From Desulfocurvibacter africanus subsp. africanus DSM 2603 (GTDB lineage Bacteria > Desulfobacterota > Desulfovibrionia > Desulfovibrionales > Desulfovibrionaceae), in NCBI RefSeq assembly GCF_000422545.1, contig NZ_AULZ01000018.1, forward strand, positions 44,893 through 108,892: a stretch of 64,000 nucleotides of DNA, given 5' to 3'. Numbering within the stretch: position 1 is the first letter of the stretch; every line of letters starts with the position of its first letter. Positions 1 to 8,735 of this stretch are shown piece by piece. The notes beneath the pieces are model-generated. The model did no database searches. It saw nothing but the letters and a program-made list of their open reading frames with translations, and had not been told where the DNA came from. The position numbers and the translations under genes were made by a program.

Positions 1-7
1 CCCTAGA

Positions 8-196
8 TTAGGGCCAGTCGAAAGTTGAAACTTCTGGCGATTTGAGGTTCCCCCGAAATAAGGTCCAGCCGTAAGGTGCGCTTGCGGCCTTTCTTCCCTC
101 GATAAGCCGCAGCTTGTCCTGCAGGCTCCAGCGCCTGCGCTGAACCGTCGTCACCACCTCTACCGTGGCAACCCCATTAGCACCATGCATGGACAT
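8..196 (-). pseudogene. Transposase fragment, IS66 OrfA-like N-terminus
   Basis: A short reading frame whose first 35 or so residues carry the basic, Trp-containing stretch QRRRWSLQDKLRLIE. That pattern resembles the N-terminus of IS66-family OrfA/TnpA helix-turn-helix proteins, which are around 110-140 aa. The similarity stops after about residue 38 and the frame ends in unrelated sequence, so this is a truncated remnant rather than a working gene. No partner orfB and no clear terminal repeat is seen in the rest of the first 300 bases. It could also be a chance match, as it is short. Confidence 0.4.
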
Positions 197-316
197 AGCT
201 CCAGCACTACCTCCTACGTGCTTGGGGATGTCCGATCCAAACGGGGGTTACCCCAGTAATTGACTATTCAATCGAATAATTCCCCCCAGTCGCCGGAGGC
301 ATATCCTTCTTAATTG

Positions 317-925
317 TTACAACTTCTGCCGGTGCAGAAGTGACTGGCGCAGGGTTTCCTTGTCCACGAAGCGCACCTCCGAGCCGAGGGGAATGCCCTG
401 GGCCAGACGTGTGACGCGCACCTCCGGAAAGTCGCGCTCGACCATGTTCTTCACGTAGGAGGCCGTGGCCTCGGCGTCCATGGTCGTGCCGAGGGCCAGG
501 ATCAGCTCGCGCACCTCACTCTCGGCCAGCCGGTCGCGCAAGCGGTCGAAGGCCAGCTGCTCGGGATTCACCTTGTCCAGCGGAGCCAGCAGCCCGCCAA
601 GAACAAAGTATTGCCCGCGAAAAAAGCCGCCCTCCTCCAAAGCCAGCAGACTGTCCCAATCGCTCACGAGCACGAGTTGCTCAGAGTCGCGGCCCGGATC
701 GGCGCAGACGGGACATGGGTCGAACTCGCTGATGGAATTGCAGCGCGAGCAGAAACACAGATGTTCGCGCAAAGTCAGGATGGCCCGCCCCAGGCCCTCG
801 GCCTGCTCTCGGGGCATGCCCAGAAGTGCTAGGGCCGCACGCAACGCGGATTTGGGCCCGAAGCCAGGCAGGCGCGCCATCTGTTCGGCCACGTCGCGTA
901 GCGGCCGGGGAAGCTTGTTGGTCAT
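317..925 (-). CDS. recR: Recombination mediator protein RecR
   Basis: RecR acts with RecF and RecO to load RecA onto gapped DNA during repair. The 202-aa protein has the family layout: an N-terminal helix-hairpin-helix region (LPGFGPKSALR, residues about 20-30), a four-cysteine zinc site (CFCSRC then CPVC, residues about 57-75), and a Toprim domain with LVLVSDWDSLLALE and a TMDAEAT stretch. Length matches the family (about 200 aa). It is the last gene of a dnaX-ebfC-recR run, four bases after ebfC, the common bacterial order. Confidence 0.95.
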   Translation of the reverse strand: MTNKLPRPLRDVAEQMARLPGFGPKSALRAALALLGMPREQAEGLGRAILTLREHLCFCSRCNSISEFDPCPVCADPGRDSEQLVLVSDWDSLLALEEGGFFRGQYFVLGGLLAPLDKVNPEQLAFDRLRDRLAESEVRELILALGTTMDAEATASYVKNMVERDFPEVRVTRLAQGIPLGSEVRFVDKETLRQSLLHRQKL

Positions 926-929
926 ATGT

Positions 930-1241
930 CTAGATCAACCCCGGAATATTCATGCCGCCCGTGAGCTTGGCCATTTCCTCTTCCTTCATGGCCTTGGCCT
1001 TCTTCACGCCTTCGTTGATCGCGGCCAGGATGAGGTCCTGGAGCATGTCCACGTCGTTCGGGTCTACGGCAGCCTTGTCGATTTTAATAGATACCAGCTC
1101 CAGGCCGCCGGTGACCACGGCCGTGACCATGCCGCCGCCGCTGGTGGCCTCGACGCGCTTCTGGTCCAGGGCCTTCTGGGATTCCAAAATCTTCTTCTGC
1201 ATGACCTGCGCTTGGCGCATAAGGTCGTTCATGCCACGCAT
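930..1241 (-). CDS. ebfC: YbaB/EbfC family nucleoid-associated protein
   Basis: A small (103 aa) DNA-binding protein of the YbaB/EbfC family, thought to bind DNA as a dimer and coat the nucleoid. The N-terminus is Met- and Gln-rich (NDLMRQAQVMQKKI), followed by the family's VTAVVTGGLELVSIKID strand region and a charged helix ending in a Gly/Met tail. The start has a good GGAGGAA ribosome site. It sits 30 bases after dnaX and directly before recR, the conserved arrangement that links it to DNA repair and replication genes. Confidence 0.93.
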   Translation of the reverse strand: MRGMNDLMRQAQVMQKKILESQKALDQKRVEATSGGGMVTAVVTGGLELVSIKIDKAAVDPNDVDMLQDLILAAINEGVKKAKAMKEEEMAKLTGGMNIPGLI

Positions 1242-1271
1242 GGGTGTTCCTCCTGGTCTTGATGAGTATGC

Positions 1272-3089
1272 TTAACGGTCTTCGGGCCGGCGGATATCGA
1301 CGATCTGCGCGTCGAACTCTTCCACAACCTGCTTTACCAATGGATGCTCCCTGATCTCCTCGCGCAGTTCCTTGAGGCTCTTGCGCGGAGCCGCACGCTT
1401 GGCCGTAGCCTCGATGCGCATGCCAGGGCCGAAATACTCCTCGACATAACGTTTGAATACGGAAAACTCCCGCCCCTGAGTAACAAGCCGGCAATGCGTT
1501 TCATTACGGCAGTACAATTGCAGCACGTCTCCCTCGACCTCGCCAGGCACCATACGCGCGCCATTAATGGCCTGCCCCGTCTCCTTAGCTCGGCCATCCA
1601 CCCAGGCCAGGAAGCCTTCCCACGTGCGGGGCCCCGGAGAACCGGCCAACGACGCGGCAGGCTCGGTCTCTGTCTCGGTCGAATCCAGGGACGCGACAGC
1701 GAGCGCATGTCCAGGCGGAGGCTCGGCCGGCGGAGGCTCGTTGCCGTCGGGCTCTTCGCTGCCCGCCGACGCATTGGAAAAGCCATTGGCAGCATGCGTT
1801 GCGGACTGAACCGCAGGGCCGGGCTGGCGTGCGCCAGATGCGCCGGGTACACCTGATCTGGCCGACGACGTGAATCCCTGCCGGCTTTGCGCGGGAGCGG
1901 ACCGAGACTGACCGCCCTGCCCTCCAGGCCGCCCCGGGGCAGCCGGAGAGCCGGCCTGGGAGCCGCCCGAAGCGCACGCAGCGGACAGGCGCAGAAGCTG
2001 CGGCAAGGAACATAAGTTAAACAGCAAAAGCTCCAAGGCTAGAGCCGGCTCCAGACTGCGCAAAACGCGACGCTGCCCTTCCAGGGTCAGCTGCCAGCTG
2101 GCGTGGATGCGGCCCAGATCGAAGCGTTCCGCCCAATCCAACCACTGCCTGGCCTCGGACTCGGGCAAGTCGATAAGCGGCAAGGCCCGTTCGCCGCCTT
2201 GCTTGAGCAGAAACATATTGCGCCAGGCCGAGGAAAGCTCGCGCAGGAAGAAACCAAGGTCCAATCCCTGGTCCAGCACCTGGCGGATGACCTCGCCTGC
2301 GGCGATACAGTCTCCGGTATGAATGGCCTCTATCACGGCCAGGAAGACATCCTGGCCTGCCAGGCCCAGCAAGCTGCGCACCTCTTGGGCGACCAACTGC
2401 CGGCCGCCCAAGGCCAGAGCCTGGCCCAGGAGCGACATGGAGTCGCGCACGCTGCCCGCGCCGCGCCTGGCGATGAGGCTGACGGCCGCGTCCTCGCAGT
2501 CAACGCCCTCCTTGCCGAGCACGACCTTGAGATGCGCCTCCAGTTCGGCCTGGCCCAGGCGTTTGAAGGCATAATGCTGACAGCGGCTGATGATGGTCGC
2601 CGGGAATTTGTGCGGCTCCGTGGTGGCCAGGATAAACGTAACCCGGCCCGGCGGCTCCTCCAGGGTCTTGAGCAATGCGTTGAAGGCTTCCCTGGTCAGC
2701 ATGTGCGCTTCGTCGATGATGAAGACCTTATAGCGGCACTCCAGTGGTGCGTAACCGATGTCCTCTTTCAGGCGGCGGGCGTCGTCTATGCCACGGTTGG
2801 ATGCCGCGTCGATCTCCACCACGTCCACGGCCGCGCCCGCGGTTATCTGCCGGCAATGGCGGCACTGGTTGCATGGCTCGGCCGTGGGCGCATGCTCGCA
2901 GTTGACCGCTTTGGCCAGAATGCGCGCCAGCGTGGTCTTGCCCACGCCGCGCGTACCTGAGAAGAGGTAGGCCGGTGCGATGCGGTCTTCCTTGGCCGCG
3001 CGCGAAAGCACGGCCTTGAGCGCCTCCTGGCCGGCTACTTCGGCGAAGCATTGGGGTCTGTATTTTGCTGTAAGATGCGCGCTGCTCAT
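1272..3089 (-). CDS. dnaX: DNA polymerase III subunit gamma/tau
   Basis: Clamp-loader ATPase subunit of the replicative polymerase. Visible features are the AAA+ Walker A GTRGVGKTTLARI (about residues 45-57), a zinc site with four cysteines (C-EHAPTAEP-CNQCRHC), a DEAH-type Walker B in FIIDEAHML, and the sensor region with a GAGSVRDSMSLL stretch. Domain III follows, then a low-complexity Gly/Ser/Pro linker of about 100 residues and a C-terminal tau-like domain. At 605 aa it is full length. The start has a GGAGGG ribosome site. No A-rich slippery heptamer was noticed, so a separate frameshift gamma form is not supported here. Confidence 0.95.
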   Translation of the reverse strand: MSSAHLTAKYRPQCFAEVAGQEALKAVLSRAAKEDRIAPAYLFSGTRGVGKTTLARILAKAVNCEHAPTAEPCNQCRHCRQITAGAAVDVVEIDAASNRGIDDARRLKEDIGYAPLECRYKVFIIDEAHMLTREAFNALLKTLEEPPGRVTFILATTEPHKFPATIISRCQHYAFKRLGQAELEAHLKVVLGKEGVDCEDAAVSLIARRGAGSVRDSMSLLGQALALGGRQLVAQEVRSLLGLAGQDVFLAVIEAIHTGDCIAAGEVIRQVLDQGLDLGFFLRELSSAWRNMFLLKQGGERALPLIDLPESEARQWLDWAERFDLGRIHASWQLTLEGQRRVLRSLEPALALELLLFNLCSLPQLLRLSAACASGGSQAGSPAAPGRPGGQGGQSRSAPAQSRQGFTSSARSGVPGASGARQPGPAVQSATHAANGFSNASAGSEEPDGNEPPPAEPPPGHALAVASLDSTETETEPAASLAGSPGPRTWEGFLAWVDGRAKETGQAINGARMVPGEVEGDVLQLYCRNETHCRLVTQGREFSVFKRYVEEYFGPGMRIEATAKRAAPRKSLKELREEIREHPLVKQVVEEFDAQIVDIRRPEDR

Positions 3090-3428
3090 GCTCCCTCCGG
3101 TCTACCCGCCAAGCCGTCGCACGGCCCGAAAGTTCCGGGCAGGCTTGAAAAACGTCCGCATGTTCTACAAGGTCTTGCCGAGTTCGTCCACGCTGCGCTC
3201 CATGGTGTTCTCCAGAAGCATTGCCAGATAGTATTCGCTAGAGCGCAAGGTAGATATGACAGGACAAGCGGGCTCACCAGGATCCGCTTGCACTCCGGAT
3301 TTCTTCTTAATCCCGATATTTGCGAGTTGGTTTAGAATACCCCCCTAGCCAAGGTAATCGCGATTGCTTATTTGATGTGCAAGGCCGCATCCCGGAATCA
3401 TACAACCGCTGTCAAGGCAGGGAGGTCC
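3090..3428. other. Intergenic region between divergent dnaX and the first alcohol dehydrogenase
   Basis: About 340 bases between divergently transcribed genes, so promoters for both must lie here. No convincing -24/-12 element was found. Several weak -35-like hexamers occur but none is paired with a good -10, so no promoter is assigned. The only clear signal is the AGGGAGG ribosome site at about 3418-3424 that fixes the start of the dehydrogenase. Confidence 0.4.
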
Positions 3429-4571
3429 ATGGACACTTCCAAGTTTGCCATCCCCGAGATCATCTTCGGCCATGGGGCCATCAAGCACGTGGCCCAGTGC
3501 GCCCTACGCCTCGGGGCGAGACGGGTTCTCGTTGTCAGCGACCATGGGCTGGAACGGGCCGGATGGGTCGAAAAGCTTTTTGATATTCTTGCCTACGACG
3601 GCCTTGAGTGGGTGTATTTCAACGATGTGAGCCAGAATCCGCGCGATTACCAGGTGCATAATGGCGCGGAAATTTATCTGGAAGAAAAAGCCGACGTCGT
3701 GATCGCCTTGGGTGGCGGCAGCCCTCTGGATATGGCCAAGGGAATCGCCACCATCGCCGGCAATGGCGGACGCATCGACGACTATGAAGGGGCCAACCGC
3801 ATCATGAGGCCCCTGCCTCCCATGATCTTCGTCCCCTCCACGGCAGGCAGCGGATCGGACATATCGCAATTCTGCATCATCACAGATATGCAGCGCCAGG
3901 TGAAGATGTCCATCATCAGCAGGTCGCTTGTGCCGAACATCTCCATCATCGACCCTGACCTCCTATTGACTAAGCCCCCGGAACTCGTGGTCTCCTCGGC
4001 CATCGACGCCCTGTCCCACGCCATAGAGTCCTACGTTTCCAAGCTTGCGTCTCCCTTCACCGAAAATCAGGCGCTCAACGCCATCAAGATCATCATCACG
4101 CACCTGGAGCCGGCGGTGGAAACCCGCTCGGTCCATCACTTGGAGCAACTGAGCATCGCGAGCACCTGGGCGGGCATGTCCTTCAGCAACGCCAGCCTCG
4201 GCGCCGTACATGCCTTGGCTCATTCGCTCGGCGGAGTAAGCGATATTCCGCACGGCCTGGTGCATCCCATTCTCCTGCCAGCCGTAATGCGTTACAACAT
4301 GCCTGAATGCCTGGAAAAAATGGCTACGATCGGCAATATCATCCTGGGGCCGTGCATCCGTTCCCGCCAAGATCTGGCCGCAATGGGCATCGACCAACTT
4401 GGGGAGTTCTTCAAGTCGTTCGGGGTCCCAGTGCACATGCGGGAAATCGCCCCGGACGATTCCAAGCTTGAGCATATCTGCCGCATGGCGCTTCAGGACG
4501 CCTGCATGCTCACGAATCCTCGTGACGCCGATTGGAAGGATCTACTCGGCATATGCCTGGAGGCCTGGTAA
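3429..4571 (+). CDS. Iron-containing alcohol dehydrogenase
   Basis: A 380-aa member of the group III (Fe-dependent) alcohol dehydrogenase family, which interconverts alcohols and aldehydes with NAD(H). The nucleotide-binding GGGSPLDMAKG motif lies near residue 97. The metal-site histidines lie in the DALSHAIESYV and HALAHSLGGVSDIPHG stretches. The ATG at 3429 is chosen because AGGGAGG lies just upstream; the frame is open 19 codons further. The stop overlaps the next start (TAATG), tying it to the kinase. It is clearly different in sequence from the second dehydrogenase at 7501. The substrate is unknown; a link to ethanol is suggested by context. Confidence 0.9.
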   Translation: MDTSKFAIPEIIFGHGAIKHVAQCALRLGARRVLVVSDHGLERAGWVEKLFDILAYDGLEWVYFNDVSQNPRDYQVHNGAEIYLEEKADVVIALGGGSPLDMAKGIATIAGNGGRIDDYEGANRIMRPLPPMIFVPSTAGSGSDISQFCIITDMQRQVKMSIISRSLVPNISIIDPDLLLTKPPELVVSSAIDALSHAIESYVSKLASPFTENQALNAIKIIITHLEPAVETRSVHHLEQLSIASTWAGMSFSNASLGAVHALAHSLGGVSDIPHGLVHPILLPAVMRYNMPECLEKMATIGNIILGPCIRSRQDLAAMGIDQLGEFFKSFGVPVHMREIAPDDSKLEHICRMALQDACMLTNPRDADWKDLLGICLEAW

Positions 4572-5788
4572 TGCCCAATATGCAGACTTCCCTTGAGGAC
4601 CTTATCGGCATTGAGCACAGCAAGCTGGGCTTTTTCCAGGAACTCCGCCATAAGCTCGAGGAGATCAAGCGCTCCAACCAGGAATTGGAAGATCAACGAC
4701 GGGAAATCCTGGCGATTCTGGACGGCATCACCGACCTGATGATGGTCCTGTCCGAGGATCTGCGCATCATTTCAGTCAACCATGTCTTCCGCGAGATGAT
4801 TCCTGATCCCGAGCCCGAGGGTAAGTACTGCTACACAATATTCCGCGGCGAGGATCATCCGTGCCCAGAGTGCCCCGCGTTCCGTTCCCTATCCTCGAAC
4901 TCCGTTTGCCGTGCGACGGCGATTTTCAAGCTAAGTGATCGCAACATGCGCTTCGACATGGTCGCATCCCCACTCAAAAATCCGGATTGGCCGCAGCATC
5001 GGGTATTGATCTTCAAGCGGGATGTGACCCTTGAAAAGGAATACCAGGCCAAATTCTACCAGGCAGAAAAAATGGCTACCATCGGAGTGCTGGCCGCCGG
5101 CGTGGCTCACGAGGTCAACAACCCCCTTGCGGCCGTTGTGGGCTTCGCGGAAGGCATCAAGCGCCGCCTTCCACAGTTGGAGCGCACGATCGATGGCGAG
5201 TTGTACGGGGATCTCAAAGAATACACGGATACCATTCTAAAAGAGTGCCTGCGTTGCCGAGATATCGTCAAGACATTGCTTACCTTCAGCAGGCATGCCC
5301 CAGCCAGCTTGTCGCTAGTCGCCTTGAACAGCGTCGTCAGCGATACTTTGAGGCTCCTCCAGCATGAGCTGAGCAAGCGCTCCGGCATACAAATCAAAAT
5401 GGAACTTGAAGAAAGTCTCCCTGTAATAAAGGGGAATGAGGCCCAGCTGAAACAGGTTGTCCTCAATCTGCTCACGAACGCGCTGGATGCCATCAAAGAC
5501 TCAGGATGCATCACGGTGCGTACGTTTCTCGAACGAGGCGCCCGTTTGTGCCTCGAAATACGGGATACGGGATGCGGCATTCCTCCGGAGCACCTGGATA
5601 AGCTGTTCGAGCCTTTCTTCACCACCAAGCCTGTGGGCAAGGGCATCGGCATTGGCCTGTCGACCTGCTACAACATCGTGCACGACCATGGCGGCAGCAT
5701 TCAAGTAAGCAGCAACTCTGGCCAAGGCTCTTCATTCACGGTCGTTCTACCGCTCTCCGAGGAGTGTGCGCTTGAAGAATCTTTATAA
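4571..5788 (+). CDS. PAS-domain sensor histidine kinase
   Basis: A soluble two-component kinase of 405 aa with no membrane segment. A helical N-terminus leads into a PAS domain (residues about 50-160) with cysteines in CYTIF and HPCPECP, the pattern common in PAS domains of anaerobes. The H-box AAGVAHEVNNPLAAVVGF carries the phosphoacceptor His, and the N, G1 and G2 boxes follow (NLLTNALDA, DTGCGIP, GKGIGIGLS). The start overlaps the dehydrogenase stop, and the end overlaps the response regulator, so the three are translated as one operon. It probably phosphorylates the adjacent sigma-54 activator. The cytosolic PAS suggests a small-molecule or redox signal. Confidence 0.93.
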   Translation: MPNMQTSLEDLIGIEHSKLGFFQELRHKLEEIKRSNQELEDQRREILAILDGITDLMMVLSEDLRIISVNHVFREMIPDPEPEGKYCYTIFRGEDHPCPECPAFRSLSSNSVCRATAIFKLSDRNMRFDMVASPLKNPDWPQHRVLIFKRDVTLEKEYQAKFYQAEKMATIGVLAAGVAHEVNNPLAAVVGFAEGIKRRLPQLERTIDGELYGDLKEYTDTILKECLRCRDIVKTLLTFSRHAPASLSLVALNSVVSDTLRLLQHELSKRSGIQIKMELEESLPVIKGNEAQLKQVVLNLLTNALDAIKDSGCITVRTFLERGARLCLEIRDTGCGIPPEHLDKLFEPFFTTKPVGKGIGIGLSTCYNIVHDHGGSIQVSSNSGQGSSFTVVLPLSEECALEESL

Positions 5789-7106
5789 TGTGCTGGTAGT
5801 GGACGACGAGGAGTCGATCCTCAAGTTGTTCAAGAAAGAGCTCAGCAACAGCGAGCGGAACATACACACGACCATGAGCGGCAACCAGGCCCGCGCTCTG
5901 CTGCAGAAAAACCAGTACGACGTTATTCTCCTGGACATCCGCCTACCCGACGCGGACGGTATCGAACTTTTGATGGAGTGGAAGCAGCGCTTCCCGGATG
6001 TCGAGATCATCATGATCACCGGCCACGGCAATATCGACACCGCCGTGGAAGCCATGAAGATCGGAGCATACGACTATGTCACCAAGCCCTTCCATCTGGA
6101 CAAGATCGAGTTACTCATCGAGCGCGCCTACCAGAGGGCTTGTCTGCAGCGGGAGAACCGTGGGTTCCGCCACTCGCAGTCGTCGACCAGGCTGCCACAA
6201 CTGGTGGGCCGGTCCGCCGGCATCGAGCAGGTGAGATTCCTCATTCGCAAGGTAGCGCCGACTGAAGTGCCTGTGCTGATCACCGGCGAGTCAGGCGTGG
6301 GCAAGGACGTCGTCGCACGCACGATTCATGCGCTGAGCCCGCGAGCGGAGAAGCCGCTCATCGTGAAGAACTGCGCCACGCTGGAAAAAACCTTGGCTCG
6401 CAGTGAACTTTTCGGCCACTTGCGGGGTTCGTTCACGGGTGCGACCGAGAACCGGGATGGGCTCATGACCTTCGCGCACTCCGGTACGCTGTTCCTTGAT
6501 GAAATCGGCGAACTGCCCCTTGAGGTTCAGGCTTCCCTGCTGCGGGTCCTGGAGAGCAAGGCCTACCGGCGCGTGGGTGAAAAGGAGGAGCGCAAGACTG
6601 ACATACGCCTGATATGCGCCACTAACCGCAACTTGGCCAAGGAAGTCGAGGCCGGCCGTTTCCACGACGCCTTGTTCCATAGAATCAACGTGTTCAGCTT
6701 CAAGGTTCCTGCCTTGAGGGAGCGCGCGGAGGACATTCCGCTGCTGGTGGAATACTTCCTGGGCAGCCTCGGCAGGGAAAAGCGGTGCAGCATCACGGAT
6801 CGGGCCCTGGAATGCCTCATGCGCTATGACTGGCCAGGCAATATCAGGGAACTCAAGAACGTCATCGAGCGTAGCATCATCTTGTCCGATAATGGTGTCA
6901 TAATGGATCAGGCGCTGCCTCCCGAGATGATCGGGGAAGCTGAATCTTCGTCCTCCGAGCGGGGTCTTTCCCTTGACAGCATGGAGCGAGACCATATTTC
7001 TAAAGTATTGGCGCTCCATGAAGGCAACAGGCAAAAAACAGCTGAAGTTCTCGGCATCGGTCGCAAGACCCTGTACCGTAAAATTGAGAAATACAAGATC
7101 CAGTAG
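5772..7106 (+). CDS. Sigma-54-dependent response regulator (NtrC type)
   Basis: Bacterial enhancer-binding protein of about 444 aa. A receiver domain with phosphoacceptor Asp in VILLDIRLPD comes first, then an AAA+ domain with Walker A GESGVGKD, the sigma-54 contact loop GSFTGA (Ser in place of the usual Ala), and Walker B GTLFLDEIGELP. A Fis-type helix-turn-helix follows (KTAEVLGIGRKTLYRKI). The TTG at 5772 is preferred because GAGGAG at 5759-5764 is seven bases away; the GTG at 5766 would be too close. It overlaps the kinase gene. A good -24/-12 promoter lies 300 bases downstream, before the second dehydrogenase, which is its likely target. Confidence 0.93.
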   Translation: MKNLYNVLVVDDEESILKLFKKELSNSERNIHTTMSGNQARALLQKNQYDVILLDIRLPDADGIELLMEWKQRFPDVEIIMITGHGNIDTAVEAMKIGAYDYVTKPFHLDKIELLIERAYQRACLQRENRGFRHSQSSTRLPQLVGRSAGIEQVRFLIRKVAPTEVPVLITGESGVGKDVVARTIHALSPRAEKPLIVKNCATLEKTLARSELFGHLRGSFTGATENRDGLMTFAHSGTLFLDEIGELPLEVQASLLRVLESKAYRRVGEKEERKTDIRLICATNRNLAKEVEAGRFHDALFHRINVFSFKVPALRERAEDIPLLVEYFLGSLGREKRCSITDRALECLMRYDWPGNIRELKNVIERSIILSDNGVIMDQALPPEMIGEAESSSSERGLSLDSMERDHISKVLALHEGNRQKTAEVLGIGRKTLYRKIEKYKIQ

Positions 7107-7333
7107 CGTTCGCCCCGAATTCAGCCCCGTGCTCCCGCCCATATCTCATGTTCTTTCTGGGGATTAACCTTGAGCCGACTCTGCATTTTTCACTTGGTGA
7201 GTCATTTCGACCCAAGACGACCCAGAAAGTGTATCATTTTTTGCCATCCTAGATAACTTGTTGCATTATCAAGGTTTATTTTTTAGTAGCAAAAGAATTG
7301 AAGACGCCTCTTGGCCTCCAAACGAATCAGACC

Positions 7334-7347
7334 GGACTCATGTGTCC
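7334..7347. promoter_or_regulatory. Candidate upstream activator site (imperfect palindrome)
   Basis: GGAC-TCATGT-GTCC is symmetric at 12 of 14 positions. It lies about 60 bases upstream of the -24/-12 promoter at 7402, a reasonable distance for an enhancer-binding protein. The assignment to the activator encoded just upstream is inference. Confidence 0.35.
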
Positions 7348-7401
7348 TCCGGAATGCTCTCTGATTAGGGTAATTAGCTTTAATAACTGCCAGTTTATAA
7401 T

Positions 7402-7416
7402 TGGCCCGATAGTTGC
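7402..7416 (+). promoter_or_regulatory. Sigma-54 (-24/-12) promoter of the adh-hdr-flx operon
   Basis: TGGCCC-N5-TTGC fits the sigma-54 consensus TGGCAC-N5-TTGC with one mismatch, and the invariant GG and GC are separated by exactly ten bases. Transcription would begin near 7428. The site lies 85 bases upstream of the dehydrogenase start and downstream of a gene for a sigma-54 activator, so the pairing is coherent. Confidence 0.85.
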
Positions 7417-7431
7417 CTTAAGATAGGCAAC
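7412..7431. repeat. Inverted repeat overlapping the -12 element
   Basis: GTTGCCT-N6-AGGCAAC is a perfect 7-bp inverted repeat covering the -12 box and the predicted start site. It could be a repressor operator or simply the start of a 5' hairpin. Confidence 0.5.
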
Positions 7432-7500
7432 TATATGGGGGGGGGTCCCCCAAGAGCCAGCTATCTGGTGACTGAATTATCTATGTAAAGGGAGTACGTC

Positions 7501-8682
7501 ATGGCAGTACGTGAGCAGGTCTACGGATTCTTCATTCCCAGCGTCACCCTTATCGGCATCGGTGCTTCCAAGGAAATTCCCAACAAAATCCGTGATCTCG
7601 GCGGCAAGAAACCTCTCATCGTGACCGACCAGGGCATCGTCAAGGCCGGCATCCTCAAGATGATCACCGACCACATGGACAAGGCCGGGATGCAGTACAG
7701 CGTCTATGACAAGACCATTCCCAACCCAACCGACAACAACGTAGCCGAGGGCGTCGAAGTCTATAAGAAGGAAGGCTGTGACAGCCTGATTACCCTGGGT
7801 GGCGGCTCCTCCCACGACTGCGGCAAGGGCGTCGGCCTCGTCGTCTCCAACGGCGGCAAGATTCACGACTACGAAGGCGTGGACAAGTCCACCAAGCCCC
7901 TGCCCCCCTATGTGGCCGTGAACACCACCGCCGGCACCGCTTCCGAGATGACCCGCTTCTGCATCATCACGGACACTTCGCGCAAGGTTAAAATGGCTAT
8001 CGTCGACTGGCGCGTGACCCCGGGTATCGCCCTTGACGACCCCTTGCTCATGGTCGGCATGCCCCCTTCCTTGACCGCCGCTACCGGCATGGACGCTCTG
8101 ACCCACGCCGTCGAGGCCTATGTCTCGACCATCGCCACGCCCATGACTGATGCTTGCGCTGAGAAGGCCATCTCCCTTATCTTCACATTCCTGCGCCGCG
8201 CCACGGCTAACGGTCAGGACATAGAGGCCCGTGAAGGCATGTGCTTCGCCCAGTACTTGGCCGGCATGGCCTTCAACAACGCCTCGCTTGGCCACGTGCA
8301 CGCCATGGCTCACCAGTTGGGCGGCTTCTACGACCTGCCGCACGGCGAGTGCAATGCCATCCTGCTGCCGCACGTCGAGAAGTACAACCTGATTGCCAAG
8401 GTCGAGCGCTTCGGTAAAATGGCCGAAATCATGGGCGAGAACATCCAGGGCATGTCCCCGCGTGCCGCGGCCGAGAAGTGCCTTGATGCCATTCGCCAGT
8501 TGTCTCAGGACGTCGGCATCCCGTCCGGCCTGATCGAACTCGGCAAGCGCTACGGCAAGAACGTGAAGAAGGAAGACATTGATACCATGACCGGCAACGC
8601 TCAGAAGGACGCGTGCGGTTTCACCAACCCGCGCTGCCCGAGCGACAAGGACGTCAAGGCCATCTACGAGGCCGCGCTGTAA
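7501..8682 (+). CDS. adh: Iron-containing alcohol dehydrogenase (ethanol metabolism)
   Basis: A 393-aa group III alcohol dehydrogenase that would oxidise ethanol to acetaldehyde with NAD. It has GGGSSHDCGKG for nucleotide binding (near residue 100), DALTHAVEAYV, and the metal-site region HAMAHQLGGFYDLPHG. AAGGGAG lies seven bases before the ATG. Codon use looks strongly biased to a few C/G-ending codons, as in highly expressed genes. It is preceded by a sigma-54 promoter and followed by a GC-rich hairpin and then hdrC. In Desulfovibrio vulgaris the equivalent gene heads the hdr-flx operon and takes part in ethanol metabolism; that is family knowledge applied here. Confidence 0.94.
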   Translation: MAVREQVYGFFIPSVTLIGIGASKEIPNKIRDLGGKKPLIVTDQGIVKAGILKMITDHMDKAGMQYSVYDKTIPNPTDNNVAEGVEVYKKEGCDSLITLGGGSSHDCGKGVGLVVSNGGKIHDYEGVDKSTKPLPPYVAVNTTAGTASEMTRFCIITDTSRKVKMAIVDWRVTPGIALDDPLLMVGMPPSLTAATGMDALTHAVEAYVSTIATPMTDACAEKAISLIFTFLRRATANGQDIEAREGMCFAQYLAGMAFNNASLGHVHAMAHQLGGFYDLPHGECNAILLPHVEKYNLIAKVERFGKMAEIMGENIQGMSPRAAAEKCLDAIRQLSQDVGIPSGLIELGKRYGKNVKKEDIDTMTGNAQKDACGFTNPRCPSDKDVKAIYEAAL

Positions 8683-8699
8683 CTCTGAATGCGGTTGAC

Positions 8700-8735
8700 G
8701 AACCCCGGGGCGGACGACCCCCCGCCCCGGGGTTC
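8700..8735 (+). terminator. GC-rich hairpin between adh and hdrC (no T-tract)
   Basis: A perfect 14-bp stem (8700-8713 with 8722-8735, loop of eight) lies 17 bases after the adh stop. There is no T-run, so it may be a partial terminator or a 3' stabilising/processing hairpin that gives more adh mRNA than hdr-flx mRNA. Confidence 0.7.

Noticed and set aside
1344..2960. Long plus-strand frames opposite dnaX
   Set aside because: Antisense shadows of the conserved dnaX gene with no motif support.
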